DNA of 30,558 nucleotides, from NCBI GenBank assembly GCA_035301545.1, contig DATGUA010000027.1:1-30558 (forward strand), read 5' to 3'. Positions 7,124 through 14,786 of this stretch are shown here, piece after piece. The notes below the pieces were generated by a model, which worked only from the letters and a program-made list of their open reading frames with translations, made no database searches and had not been told where the DNA came from. This stretch comes from DATGUA01 sp035301545. Lineage in GTDB: Bacteria; Bacillota; Clostridia; Tissierellales; Tissierellaceae. Every line of letters begins with the position of its first letter. The first letter of the stretch is position 1. The translations under genes were made by a program, and so were the position numbers.

Positions 7124-8919
7124 TGATTAATATTAATATACCTAGAAAAAATAAAGTAATAAAGACTGGAAGAGGAAAGAGTCTTCTGAGGATGCTATTA
7201 GATAATGATGAGTTTGTTGAAGGACCTTGTGGTGGAAGGGGTACCTGTGGTAGATGTAAGATTAAGCATATTTCTGGTAAATTGCCCCCTCCTTCAAAAG
7301 ATGAGGAGAAGTTTCTTTCTAAAGATGAGATATGTGAAGGAATTAGACTGGCCTGCTTAATCTATCCAGAGTCAGATATTGAGATTGATATTCTTGATCA
7401 GGAGAAAAATCATAGAGTCATAACAGATGGATATTTACCAGATTTTAATCTAAGCCCATCTATATGGAAGAGAAAGTTTAATATTAGAAAACCTACTTTG
7501 GAAGAACCTATTACATATGAAGAATTATTTAAGAGGGAATTAGGATTGGATAGATTAGAGTTTAATATACTTAAGAATATTAAAATGGAATCTGGGGAAT
7601 TTACAGCAGTATTTAATGAGAAAAGGCTAATTGGCCTAGAAAATGGAGATACTACAGATGAAACTTATGGAATAGCTGTAGATATTGGGACTACTACTGT
7701 AATTGCTTCTTTGGTAGATTTAAATACGGGAGATATTGTAGATAATGAAGCTGATATAAATTCACAGAAGAATTTTGGACAAGATGTATTGACTAGAATT
7801 ACCTATGTTATAGAACATGGGGATAAAGGGATAAAAGAGCTACAAAAATCTATCGTTGCCTTATTAAATAAATTAGTAATTACTTTAGGGAAAAGAAATA
7901 ATATTAATAAAGATAAAATTTATAATATGACCATAGGGGCTAATAGTACTATGATGCATATGTTATTGGGAATTGAATCTATATCTTTAGGTAAATCACC
8001 TTATGCACAAATTTTTTCTGGTGCCAGAAATATTGATTCTATAGATATAGGTTTAGATTGTATGTCGCCATTTGCAAGGGTTAATACCCTACCCTCTGTA
8101 TCTTCATATATAGGTGCAGATATTGTGGCTGGTTGCTATGTGACAAATTTACATAATACTAATAAGAGAGTTTTATTTATTGATATTGGTACTAATGGTG
8201 AGATAGTACTTTCTAATAGAGGTAAACTGGTCTCTTGTTCCTGTGCGGCAGGGCCTGCACTGGAAGGAATGAATATTAGTTCAGGTATGAGAGCTTCAGA
8301 TGGTGCAATTGAAGAAGTAGAAATTAGGGAGGAAGAGATTAAACTTCAGGTTATTGGAGATACCAAGCCAATAGGTCTTTGTGGAAGTGGAATATTAGCA
8401 GCAGTCAGGGAAATGTTAAATCATGGTTTAATAAATAAGAGAGGAAATATTATTAAGCCTGATGAAATAGAGTCAAATGATTATAGACAAAAATATATTG
8501 TAGTGGAGAATAATAAAAGATCTGTAAAGATAGCCAACAATATTAAAATTACCCAAGGGGATGTAAGGCAGGTGCAACTGGCTAAAAGTGCAATTTTATC
8601 GGGTTTTATTTCATTGGTCAGATATGCTGGCCTTGATATGTCTGATTTAGATGAGGTAATAGTTGCAGGACAATTTGGTTCCCATTTATCAGCAGAAAGC
8701 CTTGTAGGTACTGGAATTTTGCCTAAGGATGTTAAAGAGAAGATAAGATATATTGGAAATTCGTCAAAAACAGGAGCTTACCTATCTTTAGTTTCATCAG
8801 ATGCGGTAAAAGAGATGGATAGTTTATCGAAAAAGATAGATTATATGGAATTAAGTGTATCAGAGGGCTATGAAAGGTTATTTGTAGATTGTTCTAGATT
8901 TAATGTGTCAAAGCCTTAG
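7123..8919 (+). CDS. Reductive activator of corrinoid proteins (2Fe-2S, ASKHA)
   Basis: This RamA/RACE-type protein uses ATP to drive reduction of accidentally oxidised Co(II) corrinoid to active Co(I). The N-terminus is a plant-type 2Fe-2S ferredoxin domain with C36, C42, C45 and C78 in the order C-x5-C-x2-C-x32-C. A middle linker region follows, then the ASKHA/DUF4445 ATPase domain: VDIGTTTVIASLVDLNTG near 184-200, LFIDIGTNGEIVL, CAAGPALEGMNI, GLCGSGILAAVREML and VAGQFGSHL. The 598-residue length fits bacterial RACE proteins of acetogens; methanogen RamA instead has C-terminal 4Fe-4S motifs. Its presence right after a corrinoid protein is strong functional support for the whole cluster. Confidence 0.93.
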   Translation: MININIPRKNKVIKTGRGKSLLRMLLDNDEFVEGPCGGRGTCGRCKIKHISGKLPPPSKDEEKFLSKDEICEGIRLACLIYPESDIEIDILDQEKNHRVITDGYLPDFNLSPSIWKRKFNIRKPTLEEPITYEELFKRELGLDRLEFNILKNIKMESGEFTAVFNEKRLIGLENGDTTDETYGIAVDIGTTTVIASLVDLNTGDIVDNEADINSQKNFGQDVLTRITYVIEHGDKGIKELQKSIVALLNKLVITLGKRNNINKDKIYNMTIGANSTMMHMLLGIESISLGKSPYAQIFSGARNIDSIDIGLDCMSPFARVNTLPSVSSYIGADIVAGCYVTNLHNTNKRVLFIDIGTNGEIVLSNRGKLVSCSCAAGPALEGMNISSGMRASDGAIEEVEIREEEIKLQVIGDTKPIGLCGSGILAAVREMLNHGLINKRGNIIKPDEIESNDYRQKYIVVENNKRSVKIANNIKITQGDVRQVQLAKSAILSGFISLVRYAGLDMSDLDEVIVAGQFGSHLSAESLVGTGILPKDVKEKIRYIGNSSKTGAYLSLVSSDAVKEMDSLSKKIDYMELSVSEGYERLFVDCSRFNVSKP

Positions 8920-8932
8920 ATTGGTGATGGTT

Positions 8933-9706
8933 ATGAGTAAATATAATATATATAAATGTTCTCATGGAATACCTATAGATATTCCAAAGGTTATTAAAAA
9001 ATATAATGTAGATTTTGATTTGGCCAATAGAGATGGATTGAAAATGGGAAAGTTAGCTGAAAAGATATATTATGAGCTTGGAAGAAAGACTGCGACCCTT
9101 CCCTTTGGCCATACTATAGAAGCTCAAGCTTTTGGTGCTAAGGTTAGATTTGATTATATAAATGGTAATAGAATTATAGATTACCCCCAATTTATTACAA
9201 GGCCAGATTTGAACGATATAAATATACAAATGATTTTTGGGGCAATTAAGTATTTAAAAAGTAAGAATATTCCTATAACCTTTAATATATCTGGTCCAGT
9301 TAGTATAGCTACATCTATTTTACCAACAGAAGAAGTATATCGTGGGATGGTAAAAAATACTGAAAATATGAGGAAAGTATTTTCAATTATAGAAGATTTT
9401 CTGAGAGAATATATAAATAAGATTATTGAACTAGACATAGATATATTGTCCTATGCTGATCCTGCAGGTACCATGGATATTGTAGGAAAGAGAGTTTTTA
9501 AAAGTTATGCTGGAACTTCTTTTTTAAAAGTTTTAGATAAAGTAGAGTCCAAAAGGAATACTATTATCTATATTTGTCCTAAATCTTTATCTAGTTTATT
9601 AGAGGCGGATTTAATTGGAGAAAATGAAGAAGGAGTAATTTCTGGCGGTACTTGTATTTCCAATGGATTTAATAGTAAATTAATTAAAAGATATAGTTTA
9701 AAGTAA
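8933..9706 (+). CDS. Short UroD-fold protein (copy 2), zinc His replaced by Tyr
   Basis: This 257-residue paralog resembles the protein at 4544. Both share PFGHTIEAQAFGAKV / PFCHTVEAENYGGDI, N(I/A)xGP(V/I)(S/T)I, DPAGTMDIVG / DPVGSLNILG, and ICPK with a C-terminal (T/N)CI. Here the residue two before the first zinc Cys is Tyr (IIYICPK) instead of His, although C215 and C241 remain. Zinc binding or catalysis may therefore differ, or the protein may be a regulatory partner. The frame is open from 8903, inside the previous gene. ATG 8933 (MSKYNIYK) follows GGTGAT, with ATG 8927 as an alternative. It is probably the last cotranscribed gene of the 3555-9706 group. Confidence 0.7.
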   Translation: MSKYNIYKCSHGIPIDIPKVIKKYNVDFDLANRDGLKMGKLAEKIYYELGRKTATLPFGHTIEAQAFGAKVRFDYINGNRIIDYPQFITRPDLNDINIQMIFGAIKYLKSKNIPITFNISGPVSIATSILPTEEVYRGMVKNTENMRKVFSIIEDFLREYINKIIELDIDILSYADPAGTMDIVGKRVFKSYAGTSFLKVLDKVESKRNTIIYICPKSLSSLLEADLIGENEEGVISGGTCISNGFNSKLIKRYSLK

Positions 9707-9722
9707 AGTGTATGGATTAAGA

Positions 9723-10050
9723 ATGAATACTGATAATAAAAGAGAGATGCTAGATAGTGAATGTTTAATACATCAATGGGGAAGTTGTAGATCATTTACC
9801 TCATGGTAGAAGAGTGGATATTTATAAGGCGTGTAAAGGATGTATTTTAAAGGCAGCTGAAGGCCCAAATGGTTTTATCTTGTACAGTGGATGTGAAATT
9901 TCCTTAGGAAGGCCGAAACAGAATATATTATCCCTCATAGAAGCATCGAAAATATTAGGAAGAGGTGCCCAGATAGGTAGGCTTCCAGAAGGTGTTGTGA
10001 AAGATTGTTATAAGGATGGATATAGATTTTTCTGGAGTACTTTAAGATAA
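9723..10050 (+). pseudogene. UroD-family methyltransferase gene with large internal deletion
   Basis: The first part reads MNTDNKREMLDSE from ATG 9723. After a frameshift, INGEVVDHLPHGRR follows in the frame that ends at 10050. This aligns with the N-terminus of the next gene (LAGELVDHIPYN). It then jumps directly to VDIYKACKGCILKAAEGPNG and LYSGCEISLG, matching the far C-terminus of that neighbour (VDDVIQSVKDCIRKGATSPK, LSSGCQIPIG). Around 265 central residues, including the HxC zinc site, are gone, while the third zinc Cys survives. The open C-terminal piece alone could be called from GTG 9814 as a 78-residue protein, but I consider it a dead copy of the downstream paralog. Confidence 0.75.
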
Positions 10051-10073
10051 GAAAATAAGGAGTGAATGAATTA

Positions 10074-11144
10074 ATGAAAGCATCTGAAAGATTAAAGGAA
10101 TATTTGGCAGGAGAGTTAGTAGATCATATTCCATATAATTTGATTTCACCTGAAGAAGCTTTAAGTGAAATATATGGTTATAAGACTATAGATATGTATA
10201 AGAAGTTTGATATATATGCTGAAGTTATTAAGCGAGGTAAGGAAGACTTTGGCTTAGAAAGTGCTAACATTGGTTTAGGGCTTAGAACTTTAGGTGCGGC
10301 TATGGGATCAACTCTTTATTATCCAGAGCGTGGAATTAATCGTTTGGAGGAACAGATATTACATAATTATGCTGATTGGGATAAGTTAATTGATGCCGAT
10401 CCTTATAATAATGAAATCCTAACACCTTTATTGGAAAAAACAGCAAAGGTAAAAGAAAGATTACCTGATATTAATGTAGGAACAAGAGTTACAGGACCAT
10501 TCTCTACTGCTATTGCAGTAAGACCGGTTGAAAAAGTACTTAGGGATACAAAAAAGAATCCAGAAAAGTTAAAAGAACTGATAGAACTTGTTGTAGATAA
10601 TTCTTTAAGGTGGGTAGAGGCTTTTACAAAGGAATTTGGGAAGGCTACTGTATCTATAGCAGATCCTGTTACCTGTACTGATATTTTAAGCCATAAACAA
10701 TTTATGGAATTTTCTTTTCCGGAAATGAAAAGGTTAACTTCAGGTATAAAGGAGATAACTGGATTTAAACCTTCTTTACATATTTGTGGACATACTAAGG
10801 GAATTTGGGAGGATTTAAGGGAGTTGGAGATATCTTCCTTTAGTGTAGATGATTGTGAGGATATTGGAGAAACACGAGAAGCCTTAGGAGACCTTTTTAC
10901 TATTGTAGGAAATGTTCCACCTGTAAATATTTTAAAAAATGGTAGTGTTGATGATGTGATACAAAGTGTGAAAGACTGTATTCGTAAGGGAGCTACATCA
11001 CCAAAAGGATATATTTTATCTAGTGGTTGTCAGATACCAATAGGAACGCCAAAGGAGAATTTAGAAGCATTTGTTCATGCAGCAAAAACCTATGGAAAAG
11101 ATGCTAGGATAGGTGAAATACCTTTAGAGTTAGATGAGGGATAA
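10074..11144 (+). CDS. UroD-family corrinoid methyltransferase (copy A)
   Basis: This 356-residue protein of the MtaA/MtbA/CmuA-like branch starts MKASERLKEYLAGELVDHIP. It has VTGPFSTA, a SIADPVTCTDILSHKQFMEF segment, the zinc motif LHICGHT (H236, C238) and third Cys in LSSGCQIPIGTPKEN (C319). The GNVPP strand is typical of this branch. The frame extends to a GTG at 10062, but AAGGAG (10057-10062) overlaps it, so I prefer the ATG at 10074. Paralogs are the decayed copy just upstream and the intact gene at 11802; the latter shares CQIP and SPKGYILS. It could be a methyltransferase for another donor that uses the same corrinoid protein. Confidence 0.82.
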   Translation: MKASERLKEYLAGELVDHIPYNLISPEEALSEIYGYKTIDMYKKFDIYAEVIKRGKEDFGLESANIGLGLRTLGAAMGSTLYYPERGINRLEEQILHNYADWDKLIDADPYNNEILTPLLEKTAKVKERLPDINVGTRVTGPFSTAIAVRPVEKVLRDTKKNPEKLKELIELVVDNSLRWVEAFTKEFGKATVSIADPVTCTDILSHKQFMEFSFPEMKRLTSGIKEITGFKPSLHICGHTKGIWEDLRELEISSFSVDDCEDIGETREALGDLFTIVGNVPPVNILKNGSVDDVIQSVKDCIRKGATSPKGYILSSGCQIPIGTPKENLEAFVHAAKTYGKDARIGEIPLELDEG

Positions 11145-11237
11145 ATCATTATCAGTTTAGGTTTTCATAATAATAAAATAAATCTAGGATTAATATGATA
11201 CCTCCTAGTAGCAAATTAGAAGTATCTCAAGTTTATT

Positions 11238-11258
11238 CTTTAATTCTATGAATTAAAG
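11238..11258. other. Perfect hairpin after methyltransferase copy A
   Basis: CTTTAATTC-TAT-GAATTAAAG is a 9-bp perfect stem with a 3-base loop, 94 bases after the stop at 11144. It is followed by GATTTTAC and not by a long T-run, so termination there would be weak. It may protect the 3' end of the transcript. Confidence 0.35.
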
Positions 11259-11389
11259 GATTTTACAATATAGTGTTTATATATATTGTATGCTGATTAA
11301 TCCCTATTACAATATATTAATATTTAGACAAAAAAATGATTATTGAATGGATAAGAGAAAGAGAAGTGTAAGGGGATATTAAGTGAGGA

Positions 11390-11524
11390 GTAAAAATCAA
11401 TAATCTTAATTTTTCATATGGTGATAACCCTATATTTAAAGATTTAAGTATGGAATCAGACATTGGATCTTTTGTATGTATTTTAGGTCAATCTGGTTGT
11501 AGTAAAAGTATATTAATGATGTAG
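11390..11524 (+). pseudogene. Remnant of an ABC transporter ATPase (N-terminus)
   Basis: The frame from 11390 reads VKINNLNFSYGDNPIFKDLS and later FVCILGQSGCSKSILMM before a stop at 11522. This is the start of an ABC ATPase up to Walker A, with the usual GxSGCGKST altered to GQSGCSKSI, and then the gene is cut off. No Walker B or signature sequence follows. The form resembles NitT/TauT/SsuB-type importers, of which an intact one is encoded at 24633-27544. The first codon GTA is not a start. Confidence 0.7.
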
Positions 11525-11541
11525 AGTTTGTAGATGTATAG

Positions 11542-11616
11542 GAAGAAATAGAGGATGAATATTTTCAAAAAAGCTTAAGATCCCTAAAGAGAATAAGGTT
11601 TTACAAATTTATCTAA
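11542..11616 (+). pseudogene. Possible remnant of an ABC permease N-terminus
   Basis: Between stops at 11539 and 11614 the frame encodes EEIEDEYFQKSLRSLKRIRF and a few more residues. Such a charged, (E/Q)-Y-(x)-K-L-K-R start just before the first membrane helix is common in NitT/TauT-family permeases. It directly follows the dead ATPase, as in many such operons. It is only 24 codons with no start, so the assignment leans heavily on position. Confidence 0.35.
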
Positions 11617-11716
11617 TAAATATAAAAATTCTTTTTGTATCTAATTAAATGATTAATTGTTAATTATTAATTAAACTAATAGGGAAGAAAACTCTTATAG
11701 AAAGATTTAATTTTAT

Positions 11717-11745
11717 TTGTTTTAAATTTTATTATATACTATTAT
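11717..11745 (+). promoter_or_regulatory. Candidate promoter for the methyltransferase-antiporter unit
   Basis: TTGTTT (11717-11722), a 17-base spacer and TATTAT (11740-11745) lie 56 bases before the start codon at 11802. Background AT content is very high here, so chance matches are expected. Spacing and location are right. Confidence 0.45.
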
Positions 11746-11801
11746 TCGGTATTAAAGCTGTTAAGTAAATATTATGAATAATATTAAAAGGAGGTGCTCG
11801 A

Positions 11802-12872
11802 ATGATAAAAGAGGAAATGACACCAAGAGAAAGAATGGATGCTTTTTCTAAAGGAGAAGATATTGATCGTGTAATTTGTGTACCAGATATGGGAGTGACT
11901 ATGGTGCCATTTATTGGTGCTAAAGCTAGTGACTATTATCACTCAGCAGAACTTATGGCAGAGTTAGAAATAGCTTTATTTGAAAGACTTAAACATGATA
12001 GTGTGAGTATATCAACTAGCCTTAGAGGTGTTGCAGAGGCAATGGGAGCAAAGGTGAGATATCCAGATTATGGTATTTCACTTTTGGAAGAGCCAGCTAT
12101 TCAATCAGTAGATGAAATAGAATCTTTAAAAGTGGCAGATCCATTAAAGGATGGGAAACTACCCTTATTGTTAAAGGCCATAAAATTAACTAGAGACGCT
12201 CTTATAAAAAAGGTAGATGTTGGGGCTGCTATGTCTGGTCCCTTTAGTGTAGCTGCATCAGTTATAGGGACAGAAAATTTATTAAGATGGATGGTGAAAT
12301 ATCCTGATAAGATTTATACTCTAATGGAAATAGTTGCAGAATCTAACAATAGATACATAGAAGAAGTAGCTAAATTAGGTGTTTCTATTGGATTTGCTGA
12401 TCCAGTTTCATCTACTAGCCTTATAAGCTCAGAACAATTTAGAGAGTTTTCATTACCTGCTCTCAAAAGTAATATTGATAAGATAATAGAAACAACAGGG
12501 AGTAGGCCAAGCATACATGTATGTGGGGAAAGTAAAGAAATTTGGAATGATATTGTAGAAGCAGGTATATCTAATTTTAGTATAGATAATATAGAAAATT
12601 TAGAAGAGGCAAAAGAAATAATGGGAGATAGGGTAATAATAACTGGAAATGTCCCTCCTGTAGATGTAATACATCAAGGAAACAAAGAAACTATTTTTAA
12701 ATCTGTTAAGGAATGTATTAGAATGGGGTATGATTCCCCAAAAGGGTATATTTTAAGTACAGGTTGTCAAATACCCATGAATACACCAATTGAGAATATT
12801 GAATTATTTATGGAAGCAGGGAAATATTATGGTAAATATCCAATAGACTTAGGTCTATTACAAGAAGAATAA
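11802..12872 (+). CDS. UroD-family corrinoid methyltransferase (copy B)
   Basis: At 356 residues, this is a close relative of the protein at 10074. The N-terminus MTPRERMDAFSKGEDIDRV is the common UroD/MtaA-branch opening. AMSGPFSVAAS, GFADPVSSTSLISSEQF, the zinc motif IHVCGES (H239, C241), TGNVPP and LSTGCQIPMNTP (C322) follow. AAGGAGGTG is a near-perfect ribosome site, suggesting high expression. It has its own candidate promoter and is followed 21 bases later by an NhaC-type carrier, likely in the same transcript. The pairing suggests a substrate-specific methyltransferase with its transporter, but the substrate cannot be read from the sequence. Confidence 0.83.
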   Translation: MIKEEMTPRERMDAFSKGEDIDRVICVPDMGVTMVPFIGAKASDYYHSAELMAELEIALFERLKHDSVSISTSLRGVAEAMGAKVRYPDYGISLLEEPAIQSVDEIESLKVADPLKDGKLPLLLKAIKLTRDALIKKVDVGAAMSGPFSVAASVIGTENLLRWMVKYPDKIYTLMEIVAESNNRYIEEVAKLGVSIGFADPVSSTSLISSEQFREFSLPALKSNIDKIIETTGSRPSIHVCGESKEIWNDIVEAGISNFSIDNIENLEEAKEIMGDRVIITGNVPPVDVIHQGNKETIFKSVKECIRMGYDSPKGYILSTGCQIPMNTPIENIELFMEAGKYYGKYPIDLGLLQEE

Positions 12873-12893
12873 TAAAAATATTGGAGGAGTACA

Positions 12894-14258
12894 ATGGAAA
12901 ATTCAAATAATAATAAAGGTAATGGCATGGCCTTAATACCTTTTCTAATTTTTGTATGTATTTATTTATTTTCAGGAATTATATTACAAATACAAGGAGT
13001 AGATATGGCATTTTATCAATTGCCAGCTCCTATTGCAGTCTCTATAGGTATTATTTTTGCTTTTATATTGATTAAAGGTAGTTTTAATGAGAATCTTTCT
13101 AACTTTATAGAAGGTTGTGGAGATGAAAATATAATTATAATGTGTATAATATATTTGTTAGCTGGAGCGTTTTCTTCAGTTTCAGATGCAATGGGAGGGG
13201 TTGATTCAACAGTTAGTTTAGGTTTAAATTTTATACCAGTAAACTTTATTACAATTGGTATATTTATAATATCTGCATTTATTTCTATTTCAACAGGATC
13301 ATCAGTAGGAACAGTATTAGCTATGGGACCTATAGCAGTTGGTTTAGTTGAAAAAGCAGGATTAAATTTACCTTTAGTTTTAGGAGCATTAGTAGGTGGG
13401 GCTATGTTTGGAGATAATTTATCTATTATTTCTGATACAACAATAGCTGCAACTAGAACGCAAGGAGTTTCTATGAGAGATAAATTTAGAGCTAATATTG
13501 GATATGCATTGCCAGCAGCTTTAGTAACTCTTATTCTTTTATTTGTATTTGGAAAACCAATTACTACCCCAACAATTGAAGAACAAAGTTACAATATAAT
13601 TAAAGTAATCCCATATATTTTTGTATTAGTCTCTGCTTTATTCGGTATAGATGTATTTATCGTATTAACTGGTGGAATTATAATCTCAGGGGTTATTGGA
13701 ATATCTTATGGTGATTTCACAATTTTAGGATTAGCTCAAGAAATATATTCAGGATTTGAAGATATGATCGATATATTTTTATTATCTTTATTAACTGGTG
13801 GACTGGCTAATATGGTGTCTAGTGCAGGTGGATTAGATTGGTTATTATATAGAATAAATAAAAGAATAAAAGGACCAAAATCAGCAGGTTTAGGTATAAG
13901 TTCATTAGTAGCTATTACAAACTTGGCTACAGCTAATAATACAGTATCTATAATTGTTAATGGAGAGCTAGCTAAAGAAATATCTAAAAGTCATAAAATA
14001 GATCCAAGAAAAACAGCATCTCTTTTAGATACTTTTTCATGTGTAATTCAAGGTATAATACCTTATGGGGCACAGCTATTAATAGTAGGAGGATTTACTG
14101 ATGGAGTATTAAGTTCAGTTCAAATTGTACCATATATGTGGTATCCATTAGCCTTAGCAGTATTTGCGATAATATCTATATTAACACCATTTGGTAATAG
14201 TTATATAACAAAAAATCCTTGGAATTTTGAAAAAGACGATATGGAAAGTGTACAATAA
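12894..14258 (+). CDS. NhaC-type Na+/H+ antiporter family carrier
   Basis: This 454-residue membrane protein has about ten to twelve hydrophobic segments. The family marks are STGSSVGTVLAMGPIAVGL, GGAMFGDNLSIISDTTIAA and the second-half repeat with FSCVIQGIIPYGAQLL. NhaC-family members exchange Na+/H+, and several relatives exchange metabolites such as malate/lactate or amino acids. Located directly after a corrinoid methyltransferase gene with a GGAGG site seven bases before the ATG, it may import the methylated substrate, export the demethylated product, or balance sodium. The sequence itself does not say which. The C-terminus ends normally in a charged tail. Confidence 0.88.
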   Translation: MENSNNNKGNGMALIPFLIFVCIYLFSGIILQIQGVDMAFYQLPAPIAVSIGIIFAFILIKGSFNENLSNFIEGCGDENIIIMCIIYLLAGAFSSVSDAMGGVDSTVSLGLNFIPVNFITIGIFIISAFISISTGSSVGTVLAMGPIAVGLVEKAGLNLPLVLGALVGGAMFGDNLSIISDTTIAATRTQGVSMRDKFRANIGYALPAALVTLILLFVFGKPITTPTIEEQSYNIIKVIPYIFVLVSALFGIDVFIVLTGGIIISGVIGISYGDFTILGLAQEIYSGFEDMIDIFLLSLLTGGLANMVSSAGGLDWLLYRINKRIKGPKSAGLGISSLVAITNLATANNTVSIIVNGELAKEISKSHKIDPRKTASLLDTFSCVIQGIIPYGAQLLIVGGFTDGVLSSVQIVPYMWYPLALAVFAIISILTPFGNSYITKNPWNFEKDDMESVQ

Positions 14259-14376
14259 AGTTAGATTAAGATTCTTTTTATAATAATATCATATTGTTTA
14301 ATTAATTTTCCAATATCAAGTAATGATAATAAAATCCAAAATCAATTTTTTTATTTTTTCACCTTCCTTACCTTAA

Positions 14377-14490
14377 ATAACTATATTAGTTAGAAGATAT
14401 GTAGAGCTATTATTACCATATCTTTTATCTTTTACAGCTGGAGCTATGATATATGTAGTGGTAGAAGAATTAATTCTAAAATCAATCTAA
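14377..14490 (+). pseudogene. Remnant of a ZIP-family metal transporter
   Basis: An open stretch without start codon encodes VELLLPYLLSFTAGAMIYVV followed by VEELI and a stop at 14488. The LSF-x-AGAMIYVVVEEL(I) pattern is a hallmark of a ZIP divalent-metal (Zn/Fe/Mn) transporter helix, where the Glu-Glu contributes to the metal path. Only about 35 codons are left, and the rest of the gene is missing on both sides. No other gene was recognised between 14259 and 14786. Confidence 0.6.
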
Positions 14491-14531
14491 GGTATTTGAT
14501 TTCTCGGTTTAAGAATGAATTTGTTAGGGAA

Positions 14532-14567
14532 TCAATTAATGAAAAGAATTGGGATTTTTTTTAAGGC
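14532..14567 (+). terminator. Weak terminator-like hairpin with T8
   Basis: AATCAATT can pair with AATT(GG)GATT, leaving a GG bulge, just before a run of eight T. The stem is weak. It may end residual transcription from the antiporter gene 270 bases upstream. The remaining bases up to 14786 contain nothing I recognise apart from a TATAAT at 14754 that could serve the next gene. Confidence 0.3.
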
Positions 14568-14786
14568 ATATATAATCCTTTCTAAATATTAAAGAGCATC
14601 CTTTTATAATAGAATGTTTTTACAAGGGTGTGAGATGGGTATAGGAATAATAGGAAAGCAATTTAGCTGTACTTTAAGTAGAGATTAGTAGGTTAATTAA
14701 GGAAGCTTGTATAATATTTTTCTTAAATTAATCATATATATACTATTTATGGTTATAATTGTAAGTGTTTAGGAAGGAGAGGTATA

